A stretch of 64,000 nt of DNA from Atopsyche davidsoni (Eukaryota > Arthropoda > Insecta > Trichoptera > Hydrobiosidae): NCBI GenBank assembly GCA_022113835.1, contig JAILWY010000019.1, positions 4,364,001-4,428,000 of the forward strand, written 5' to 3'. The position numbers were made by a program, and so were the translations under genes. The notes beneath the pieces are model-generated. The model worked only from the letters and a program-made list of their open reading frames with translations. It had not been told where the DNA came from and ran no database searches. Below, piece by piece: positions 13,312 through 23,330 of the stretch (position 1 is its first letter; every line of letters starts with the position of its first letter).

Positions 13312-14590
13312 CAGGGTGCGCCATCTTTTATGTCGGTATATAAACATTGAATACCTTCAACATTTATCAACCGATTGACTACAGTAAACATGTCTTGAAA
13401 CGTCAATTCAGTACAATTTTAACCATGAACCGCTTCACACCGAAACAACGAGCCGCAATAGCGATGCTGTACATTGAAAATAGTCGTTCAGTTGTGTTAA
13501 CTCAACGTGCATATCGTCGAAAATATCGTGACCAACAAGCACCGTCTGACAACACTATTCGTCGTTTGGTGTCGAATTTTCTTGATCACGAGACAGTGGG
13601 AGATCGTCCACATGCTGCTCACCAACGGTCAAGACGTTTCAATGAACTGGTTGAAGCGGTAAGAGAGAGTGTTGCCGAGACCACATGTGTCGTATCGTCA
13701 CCGCGCTCAGCATTATGGCGTCAGTGGAACTACTTTGCGGTGCATTTTGAAAGATGATTTGTTTCCGTATAAAGTGCAATTGACTCGAAGAATAATGCCG
13801 GCAGACCATCCACGTCTCTTGAAATACGGCCAAACAGTCGCTCGAATGGCAGACACCGAACCTGATTATTGAAAGCAAATTTTGATGACGGACGCGGCCC
13901 ATTTCACACTCTCTAGTGCCGTTGACAAATAAAATTGCCGCATTTGGGGAACGGAGAATCCACACGAGATCCATGAAACAACATGGCACGGCCAAAAAGT
14001 GACTGTTTGGGCCGGCGTTTGTGCTAAAACCACAATTGGGACATTTTTGAGAAGGCGAAACAGTCGATGGGAATCGATATCGATGGATGTTGGCTCATTA
14101 TGCCTGCCCACAAAATGGTCTGGACGGTTACTGGTTTCAACAAGACGGTGCGCCATGCCACACTGCAAATCAAACAATGCAGTTTCTGCAACGAAAATTC
14201 CCTGGACGTATTATATTTTTAATAAGGCGAAAGACTGGCCACCCAGATCTCCAGATTTGACCCCTCCGGACTTATTTTTGTGGGGTTATTTAAAAAACCA
14301 AGTATACGCCAGCAAGCCACCATTGACGAGCTCAAGGCAAACATTCGTGCCGAAATCATCGCTATACCGCCCGAGATGCTCGAAAAAGTGACGGAAAACG
14401 CAGCAGAAAGGGCACATTTTGCTTTAGCCAATAAAGGCGGCCACTTGATTGGTGTTGTATTAAAAAACTAGTCCAAATAAATTGTAAAGGGCCAAATTAA
14501 ATAATAAAAAAAAACCTCATATATAGAAATCGGTTGCTTTTTTCAAAGTTATTTATTATTCACACACCGACATAAAATATGGCGCACCCA

Positions 14591-14591
<1 letters not shown>
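13312..14591 (+). mobile_element. Tc1/mariner-superfamily element with DUF4817-type transposase, degraded
   Basis: A complete transposon of 1280 bp. The 26-bp terminal inverted repeats start CAGGGTGCGCCATCTTTTAT on the left and, on the complement of the right end, CTGGGTGCGCCATATTTTAT. They differ at two positions. Both ends are flanked by TA (13310-13311 and 14592-14593), as expected for this superfamily's TA target site. The interior encodes a single broken transposase, described separately. Insertion is inside the large par-1 intron and next to (TA)n repeats. Confidence 0.9.
13425..14471 (+). pseudogene. Mariner-like transposase pseudogene
   Basis: The N-terminal part has a helix-turn-helix of the DUF4817 type (RFTPKQRAAIAMLYIENSRS, and PSDNTIRRLVSNF). 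The DDE catalytic part then appears as pieces: TDAAHFTLSS, WAGVCAKTTIGTF, WFQQDGAPCHT and WPPRSPDLTPPDLFLWGYLK, which give the three expected Asp positions. The gene is dead. There is a +1 shift near 13680-13730, in-frame stops at about 13870 and 13928, and further shifts between 14060 and 14320. The end (ANKGGHLIGVVLKN) is followed by a TAG. The ATG at 13425 in the 13347 frame is the natural start; the upstream ATG at 13347 lies close to the terminal repeat. Confidence 0.85.

Positions 14592-14666
<75 letters not shown>
14592..14666. repeat. (TA)n microsatellite
   Basis: Continuous TA dinucleotide tract directly at the right end of the mariner-like element. The element may have inserted into a TA repeat, since the left end is also TA-rich. 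Confidence 0.95.
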
Positions 14667-14673
<7 letters not shown>

Positions 14674-15121
14674 CACATACACACTCACATAGGGTAAAGT
14701 AAGGTAATTCACAGCATTATGTTTTATTTAACTCTGTAGTTTCCTATTGAGCTCGTAGTTCGAGCGTTTGCCAACAGGTAGAGTGGGCTGTCTAGTTGCT
14801 ATGAAACGTCGTGTCACCGGCTTCCCAACCTTACTTTGGTTTCAGTTAAATAATACAAAAATGAATATATTCAAAAAATATATATAGTATAAAAATATAG
14901 CTTTCAATGTTATATCATAATTTTTAATGGAACAAAGAACGATCATTTATGTCGATGATTCACTGCGCCGTTCACCTAAGATATTATTTTATATGCTCAG
15001 ATGATAAGAAAGTTAGTCCAACTTATCTAGATACTAGAAGGCCTCAGATAAGGAGCGCCGATACGAATATATTTCCATAATGACTCCACAAATATTTCAT
15101 ATATTATATATAAGTATATAA

Positions 15122-15123
<2 letters not shown>

Positions 15124-15201
<78 letters not shown>
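15124..15201. repeat. (TA)n microsatellite
   Basis: About 78 bp of TA repeats in the par-1 intron. Confidence 0.95.
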
Positions 15202-15207
<6 letters not shown>

Positions 15208-15637
15208 CTTTAGTATACACGTATTATTTTTATGGTGTTGCATAAGTAAACAACGAAAAAGAAGACACTTTTAGCCAGTTCCCTTTCGGTTGTCAAATAT
15301 GTCGCCAACATTAAAATATTGTAGATAAAAATTGTTGCGAGTATATATAAATTAAAAGATTCGTACATCAATATTTTTTAAAGGAATTAATATCTTGGTT
15401 TTAATGATAAGCTTGAAGATAAGACATAATTGTATTTTAATTTTCATTGGAGTGGTAACCGGTGCTGGAGCAAGATAACAATATAAAAATACGATAAAGT
15501 CCTAAAGAGATAAACGTATTCTTAACATTAAATTCATTTTATGTTTTAATATATTTTAAATTTTTTTTAATATGTACAGGGATATTGAACCCAATATTTC
15601 AAAGCTCTTTTAAATGAAAGATATAATATAACAAGAT

Positions 15638-15802
15638 TTCTCTCTACACATGTAGCAACAAATCACGCCAAAACTTATAGCTAGCCAATAGGGTCCCTTT
15701 ATTTTAGGTGTTTTTTTTTATGATTTTGTCTAAAATGTAGGACGCCATTGGCTAACTGCAAATTGGTGGTGCGATTTGTTACTACATGTGTAGAGGGCTT
15801 TA
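15638..15802. repeat. Foldback MITE family, copy C (near complete)
   Basis: One of the best preserved copies. The left end CTCTACACATGTAGCAACAA is mirrored by the right end, where TTGTTACTACATGTGTAGAG is its near complement. Inside, GCTAGCCAATAGGGTCCC pairs with GGACGCCATTGGCTAACTGC. The centre is T-rich and has no coding capacity. Confidence 0.85.
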
Positions 15803-16603
15803 AACAACTGACAACCAATCAATAAATTATAATAACAACTCACTACTACTCATTTTGTTCGTCATTTTTATCTCGATAAAATACCCATTATGCTTCATTT
15901 ACTGTTCGATTTCGACAATGTTGCTATTTGTCGCGATTTGTTGATGCGTATATTGAGGGCTTATATTATCAATAAGGGAGGAAGATTTATTAATAATTTC
16001 GAATTATATATGATCCTGAATTGTTAAAAAGAATAATGATATCTTAATTCACCCAAAGAAAAATGTTTTTACTAAAAAAATCATGTTCAAAAAATAATTG
16101 TGAATACCAATAACCATTTCATAAAAAAAACCTGACGTCAAAACTTCGAATTACAAATAAAATAAATTACCCGTATTTGATAAAATAAAATAAACCACAT
16201 CGTACCGGGTATAAACTAAAACTCTTTGTGAATTCGCTCACCAAAAATAAGTTGCTTTTTCAAATTCGCCAGCCCTACGCAAAGAAATCGCACCTTCTCT
16301 CAAAAAATATACAACTATTAGGAATAAAAATGGAAATAAAATTAAGCGATTTATAAAATATTCTAGCAAACCAGTCGACGATCGTTAAGATAAATAACAC
16401 ACCCATACGCGTACATCATATTCAAATAACTCTTTGAATGATAGTAATCCTGAGATTTTTCTACTTTTTTAAACGCATACATGTGTGTGTTTAATCGCTT
16501 AAAAGTTATCTAATAGTAAAGTGAAGAAAGTAATCGGAATAGCGTCATTACATCCAAAAAGAGGCTCCAAGAATGTCTGTGCGATGTGAGGTCGGTGGGT
16601 TAC

Positions 16604-17524
16604 CTGCGAGTGCCTGACAGGCGTGGGTGCGGGAGGGGCGGGCGGGCGGCGCGGGGCGGGGCGGGCTTGCGCGTCGCTGCTGGCGCGGCTGAGAGGCCCT
16701 CGCACGCCACCCGTGGAGCTGCGCCCTGGCTCGCCGCGAACGAAGCCTTTGGACGGTCGCCCTCCGTCCGCGTCGTCCCGTCCGCCACCGGACTTCAGCA
16801 GGCCAGCGATGATTCTCCCGCGCACTCCCACCGTCGGCACTCCGACGGGGCTTGCGTGAGCTCCTCCGGTAGAGTGCCTGGTTCCATCAGTTCGATTAAA
16901 TGAATTTTTCCCGTCGTCGCTACTTAATTTCCCTCCAAGATTGTTAGTGGCCAAATCGCTGATGCCGGTCTTGAGTAAGTTCTCATGCTCGGCATATCTG
17001 TCTCGTATTTGCACTTCTTCGGTCGGCGTGGGAGTATCGATTTCATTCGATACTTTCAGAGCGATCCCCTTTTCCATTTCGGAGATTTGTTTTTCCAAAT
17101 TATCAAGTGGGTCGTTAGAGGTCTTTATCCTCACAGTGGTGACTCCGCCGCTAGAGGTAATTCCGTGACCGTTAGGGATTTCTGGAGCTTTGAATGATTT
17201 GAGCTGAATCGGCACCGTCCTGTTAACGGTCGGCGCCTTGGTGGGGAATTCTAACCGCTTCGGAGCTATGCCGGAGGTCGTCACTTCGTACAGTGCCTTT
17301 TGATTTTTTTGGTCGAATATTTTATTGGTGAGGACCGAGGTGACGGGCGCAAATGCAGGACTCCTGTCCGCTTCTGGGCGGTTCTCCGTGGGGTATGTTT
17401 TAGGTTTGTCCATCATCGCAAGGGAGATGGCGGAGGGTGTTTCGGGCGGCAAGTCTGCGACCTTTCTGGGCGGAATGCGAAAGCTCCTCCGCGTAAAGTC
17501 CTCTCGGTTGAGTTTCCTGTCCAT
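16604..17524 (-). CDS. par-1: Candidate long N-terminal exon of PAR-1
   Basis: This open frame has 307 codons and starts at an ATG (17524-17522) with in-frame stops just upstream, so this ATG is the first usable one. It ends at TCGCAG|GTAACC, a good donor in phase 0. That matches the phase-0 acceptor of the kinase exon at 10575, so the joined protein would read ...VRHSQ|SVSES.... The protein is low-complexity. It starts MDRKLNREDFTRRSFRIPPR, has an acidic coiled-coil-like piece (LDNLEKQISEMEKG) near residues 145-160, and ends in an Arg/Pro/Ala-rich tail. No domain is recognised. Assignment to par-1 rests on strand, splice phase and being the next coding exon upstream; the N-terminus itself was not matched to a known PAR-1. 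Confidence 0.72.
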
Positions 17525-17581
17525 GTTGGTTATCTAATTCGCGATATGCGTGGCACTGTTGCACATGATCGACTACTACTG

Positions 17582-17908
17582 CTACGCTGTTTCGAAATCG
17601 CGACTCTTCCGCGTAAACATTTCTCGCCAAATCTCCGCATTGGACTGAGGTGGAGCGTCGCAGTTATCGCTCCGCTGGTTTATCTTCGCTATCTCCCCGG
17701 CTATCGCAGATATCAGCGAGTCGTCCGCCTCGGGAACTGTGTCACGACGCTCGCCGGACTGCGCGGTTAGTTCTGCGGCCAAACTCCCAGACCATTGTTT
17801 TCCCGGGATACCACAATATTCTCCAACTCCGATCTGAGGCCAAAACGACGTCACTCGAAGGTCTTTCGGATGATGGACCCGCGCTAGGAGCACGACGACC
17901 GAACACAC
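17582..17908 (-). CDS. Upstream ORF or extra coding exon before the long N-terminal exon
   Basis: A 108-codon frame directly upstream of, and in the same frame as, the ATG at 17524. The two are separated by 57 bases with several TAG stops. The second half (AAELTAQSGERRDTVPEADD, then AEIWREMFTRKSRDF) has an ordinary soluble-protein composition, and the DNA is GC-richer than the surroundings. It could be an upstream ORF in the 5' UTR, a coding exon whose donor I cannot identify, or chance. A codon-conservation test would decide. No family is recognised. Confidence 0.3.
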   Translation of the reverse strand: MCSVVVLLARVHHPKDLRVTSFWPQIGVGEYCGIPGKQWSGSLAAELTAQSGERRDTVPEADDSLISAIAGEIAKINQRSDNCDAPPQSNAEIWREMFTRKSRDFETA

Positions 17909-20900
17909 GACAAAGACAAATACGGTATATTAGACACCTATATCTATCCCAATCAAATGTCTATCGGATAATCTTGTTCAGATGCTTACGCAAGCACTCT
18001 GAATAGGAATATGCTTTTAGCGAGATAACTAAAAATATTCAGATTTTTAGATAAATTTTATCAATAAGAGTAGCCCGTAAAATGAAAGCGTTCACAAGCA
18101 AAATCAAACGTTAAATGTTGATTAGTGGATTGTGCATTAGAGAAAACGCATCGATATAATCCCTCGATCAAGCGCCGGTGTCGGTCTGTGGGAAGATGCT
18201 GAACTCCGGCTCCCTTTGACTTCAGTTCTGTAATACCAAGAGCGAGAAACCAGTGAGTTCTTCCAATAATGAAGTAGAAAGTAGACCCTTGCACCATTGA
18301 TGAACATGACGGACGAACACAAGTATAATCTAGGACAGCACCGACCCAAGCACCAAATAAAATAACGAATTCGACCTGCAAGCTTTCATTGATTTTGTAA
18401 GCCACCAATTCGACAAATATATTTACCACCTGACATTCGAGTAAACAAAACAATAATATTGGGATATGATTTTGTTATAAATAACAGAAAATAAAAGCAG
18501 ACGAAAGCAAAAACAAGACATATATTAAAAATAAATTATATTTTAGCAAAAATATGTTTTAATCTATTTCCATGGGTTGATTTTATTTTTAAAATATCTA
18601 CCAAATACGCAATGCTATTTTATGGAGGTAAACTCTACTTTGCAATTAACTGATAATGTAGTCGACGTTTAAGACAAATTAACAGTGATTCATCGCCATG
18701 AAAATTTAAGAACCAGAGTTGGAGTAAAATGCTGGTTACCTGTAATAGTGATTTTTAAAGTTAAAATAAACGATACGAATGGACCAAATGCAGTTTATTG
18801 ATCTTGTGCGTTGCTAGTAGAAAGTCAATGTTAAGAAGCATTATACCTATCTAGTTCGCCGTCAAGTCCGAGTATGTAATAAAAATACCCAATATTCCGT
18901 AAAATACTATCAAATGTTTGCAAGTCAATGATAATGATCAATCAGGGCAAACAAAGATAATTTTAAAAATAATGCAACCGTGTAACAGGAGAGTTATTTG
19001 TACAAAAATTTAATTAAATCAGAAAACTATGCCTGATCTTTAAATTCAATGGTCAGAATATTCATAATTTCTCGTTTGGTACACGACTCGAGTGTAGGCA
19101 CGATTGGGCGCAGTTGAAACTGGCCGCCATTGAGGAACTCTCGGCTGCTAACCAAGGCGGGGTATCACTACGTAACTATTACTTAAACACTGAGCACTCG
19201 ATAAATAATAGTTAATACTCAATTAATAAAACAAGTATGAAAAAATGAAGTGATAATATTTAATCGAAATAAATTTTACATGAAATACACAAAAGGACAA
19301 AAGTCATTTCGTAATCGGTTCGTTGAATGTGTATCCAAAGACGAGAAACCAGAAAATTGGAGTCAATTGTATTCGACACAGATTCGGTTGTGGCCGGGGG
19401 GTGCACTGTGGAGCGTAGAGGACAACCGTAAGGCCAAGCAGACGTAATGGCCCGCGCTCTGATTACCACCGGTCTCCGTGAGGAGTATTCATTTTGGTGG
19501 TTTTAACGTTACGGCGGTTGGGCGAGAAATATCTAAATACTACAATTGTTAAATTAAATAATGTTCCAGAAATGACCCTAATATAATTTGAACCCGTTTC
19601 CTCCTAAGATCGATTAAAAGTATTCAATTCTTTGGAGAAAAAAAAATCAGGATTGAATCAAAATATGCAATAGACATTGAATTAATGAAAATGACTCATT
19701 TTGGTTGACTGAGAAAGTAGCTTTTTTTATTTACCTTTTTAATTCTGTATTTTAAGTCAGAAATATATTTTTGATTTTAGCCATAAATATACAAATAGTT
19801 GATTTTGTTCAGACAAACTTAAACCTGCGGAGAATCTAAACATACCGTTACTACAAACTCAATTACTGCGACATTTTTAATCGTCTAATAACATTTGTCG
19901 ATACGAAAAAAAAATAAACAACGAATTACCAAGAACTACAATTATGTGAAAACTATCCGCTTGTAGTTATATATCTGAGAATGGCCCTTTTTTAAATTAA
20001 ATATGCAAAGAGCACAGAAATCGACTATCCAATTTCCATTATATTGACGTATAAAAAAAAGCAATCATAAACCTTACATAGTTGAAAGAGTTGATTTTAG
20101 CTTAAGAACACACATCACAGTATTTTGAGTTTTATTTTCTAGTAATTTTTACAAACGTAAAAAATGTATACGATTATAGTGAGTTTGAATAAAAGCTGTT
20201 TCAAAAGAGCGGTAAGCGTGCATAAAATATCTTTCAAGCACGAATACTCGTAAATATAATTATGTTGAGAGCAAAAGTCCAGTGTCTCCTCGTTGCTGAC
20301 TGCTGGTTGTCTTCACATCAAGCAAAGTTCGTTTCCTCTTGGCGCTTTCTAAACTCTTGGGAACCTTCCTACACAATAAGTCAACAGCCATCACAGAACG
20401 TTTGTTCTGGTAGACGCTCCGATCCCGGGACTGCTTTGTGGGAACCGAACTAATAATGACTTGTCTTCTGATTTGTACATATTGAGAATTAAAAAAAAGA
20501 GCCAAGATTTTCTGTTCCCGATCAAATAATAAAAATTAACGGTTTCCTTTCATTGCTTCAAAATCTTTAGTTGGGTTTATTCCTAAAGTTACACAATTTG
20601 TGCATGCTATTTTATTATTTATGTAATATATTCATTAAGAGTTAAAGTCACTCTCTAAATACCCATGGCATAGACATTAGCAATTTAACATTATAATATT
20701 TATGTTGCCAGTTCCACACTGCACAAAAACAAATATTTCCTATAAATACCAAAATGAAGCCGTAGTGTTCAGTCTACTCTTGCATATGATATCTGATAAA
20801 TGGTAAAGTAGTGACGGATGATGGACGCGCGCAGCGGCGGCTAGATTTTCCGGACAGAACAGGTTTCTCACACTTGTACGTCAGACAAGCGTGCGCGACG

Positions 20901-22600
20901 TGCGAAATGTCAACTCCGGGAGTGGATCTACGACATTAACCTCCTCCGTTGACCACGAGGAAGCATTAAGAGATTAACAAGCTGCCCCAACTACTTATAT
21001 ACATGTTAAGGAATCTACCAAGTAAAATAATTAAATAAGTATTATTTCTTAAGATGAATAATTCGGCTTCAATCAAGTTATAGAATAAATGTAAGTATAT
21101 ATATATATATATAATGATGATCGATGAGCAATATTGTATAGGTGCAGTCCTTCAAATGTTTTTGTGATCTTAGATTTTCTTGATAGGCTTGGCTCTCACT
21201 TGAAATTAATGAAATAGGATTGCTCTGTTAATAGTATCACATTAACTCGTGAAGTATCAAAATGTCTAGGTAATTTATATAAAATTATCAAATGCATACA
21301 TTTGTACAAACAATACATAAAAACTTATATTTGTATTGTTGGTAAATACATTTCCCAGCTGTTAGTACGGGGAATAGTAAACGTTAAGACATAATACACT
21401 ATAGAATGTAGCATATTGCCCATACGGAATAAACAATAACGAGACAAGCGCTGCAGTAGCAGGGGACGAATGAAATAATAATTGTCAACTTTAAAATTGA
21501 TATCGTTCCAAGGAACTGTCGGTCAGCGAGCCATACCTGGAGCTGGGCCCCGTGAATGAATGCTCCCGTGGGCGTCCGCTCTACCGCGTGGATGTGACTG
21601 TTTCGGATCTTAAAATATTGATTTGATTAAAAACGCAATATTCGGGGAATAAATCCAAATAACATCTTTACTTATTGATGTATTCAATATTTTTGACAGA
21701 AGGTACTTCGTGGAATTCTATGGCAATATTTTTGTTTGGTAAATTTTTTAACTGATATTTGCAGTTTTTTTATCAAAAGAAGAAAAATATTTATTTTAAA
21801 CAAAAATATTATTTTGCGACAAGTAAGAATGTGAGTACTTTCAGCTTATTTTAAAAAGTATTTTAATCAAAGTTGGCCGGATAATAGTCATACCTACTTA
21901 GAGAGTAAGAACAGTTAACTTAATTGTAAGTTGGCACACAAACATACTTTTGTAAGCAGAGCCATGTGATTTATGATAAAGTAGGTAAAGACCCTCAAAT
22001 ACGAAACAGTAAACTTTGGTTGACAAAATGATTATATAATTTTAAAAAAATGAACCAATTAGTAAAAGGTTTGGACGCGCAGGTAGTTACAAATGTGCTT
22101 AAATGTATTAATCAATTTGACTACATATTAGATAAATGCTCTTAAATATAGATTTGAAATATTTTGAAATGAGATAAATCGCACAAAACGCATTTAACAG
22201 ATCAATCAAGGTCAGACAAGAACGAATCAATAACGTGTCGAGAAATTGCAAATTCAATAATCAATATTTGGATCGAGGATCAAAGTTTTTTTAAAAAAAT
22301 AGTAAGCATTATTTGGCAGCTGCATTGCTTTGTTGTTTCAGAGGTTAGACTGATCGAAAGGTCCAGGTGTGATTCCCGCCATGATAGGTGAATCCCGAAC
22401 CTGAGTCCGTTTCATAAAGGACAATCTGAATCGACATCAACAATATTGATACAAAAACAACATAGTAAGTTGACGCTGTTATTGAATTATTCCATGAGGT
22501 TGAAGTTAGCTTTCCGATTAACATGTTAATGAGTGCAATAAGAAGTAGTATTTAAATAAAATTGTTCCAACGGTTTTCATTCAGTGTTGAAAAGTCTACG
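17909..22600. other. Non-coding AT-rich stretch (5' intron or upstream DNA)
   Basis: About 4.7 kb with no recognised gene. Open frames such as 18061-18453, 19250-19447 and 20260-20505 have neither family similarity nor convincing splice bounds. A GC-richer patch lies at about 20815-20960. Part of a repeat shared with two other loci is at 21682-21734. A patch near 22340-22400 has a tRNA-B-box-like string and might be an old SINE. Confidence 0.45.
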
Positions 22601-22899
22601 ATATTGGATTATTGGGTGTAATGAAATATTATGAGAGATCGTTTCTAAGAGGTCGTCACTTCAGTAATTTCGCAATAATCTATTCACGCGACGGCCGTGA
22701 AAACATACAGCTAACGAAAGATCCACGCAAACTGGATAAGCAATCTCGGTCTGCACGAAGTGGACCGGCACGACAGGAAAAGAATCAGGAATCTTCGTGA
22801 ATTTACGTCGCTCGAAAGTATTGGCGAACTCGTCTGAACGCTGGAACTACTAACCCTGGAGATAGATGCAGACAAAAAAGGTCCGACAAAAAGTGCAAT

Positions 22900-22928
22900 A
22901 TGAATGAGTCACTGGCAAGCGTCAACAG
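22900..22928 (+). other. Possible plus-strand first-exon end with strong donor
   Basis: An ATG at 22900 opens MNESLASVN and runs into CAACAG|GTGAGC at 22929, a near-consensus donor. It sits 160 bp before a CpG island. This could mark a short plus-strand coding first exon, or be chance. No partner acceptor is identified. Confidence 0.2.
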
Positions 22929-23084
22929 GTGAGCCGAATCGACTCGCCGTATTTGGAAGAAACGATTCGCAACACAGATAACAGAGGAAACTGACAGTAC
23001 GATTTGTTGCGTGTATAACAAACGCACTCATTGAAAACTGGACACCGGCTGGCGTACACAATGGTAGAAAACGCAACAGAATTT

Positions 23085-23330
23085 GAAAGCACTCGCGACA
23101 GCGGCGGGCGCGGGCAGCGGCGTGGTGCGCGCGCAACAGCCGGGGCGGACTGGCGCGGGGCCGGCAGGTGATTCAGCGCCTCGCCGCGGCCAGCGCCGGC
23201 CCCGCGCCCGCACCGCCGGCTGGCGTGCCGCGGCCAGGCATGGCGGGGCACAGAGAGGGGGGCTAGCGGGCCCGTCTGCCCTGGCGGCCAAGCGAGCCCG
23301 ACCATCGCCATGCCGCACCGCGCGCGACAA
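23085..23330. promoter_or_regulatory. Strong CpG island
   Basis: About 240 bp of GC-rich, CpG-dense DNA in a genome that is otherwise strongly AT-rich. Reading frames open on both strands are a product of base composition (Arg, Ala, Pro, Gly only). The likely role is a promoter or an untranslated first exon. A weaker GC-rich patch follows at about 23700-23850. Whether it serves par-1 (minus) or another transcript cannot be told. Confidence 0.4.

Larger units (their letters stand above)
14667..16603 (-). other. par-1: par-1 5' intron, part 2
   Basis: AT-rich intron with a second long (TA)n tract at 15124-15201, one full foldback MITE copy (15638-15802) and a short MITE end fragment near 15928-15963. 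No further exon is supported. Confidence 0.5.

Noticed and set aside
16586..17770. Plus-strand frames at 16586-16903 and 17300-17770
   Set aside because: Opposite-strand shadows of the long minus-strand N-terminal exon, which has a proper start, donor and phase.
20260..20505. Minus-strand 81-codon frame with basic, Ser-rich sequence
   Set aside because: Ordinary composition but no family match, no clear acceptor or donor, and overlapping plus-strand frame. Not enough for an exon call.
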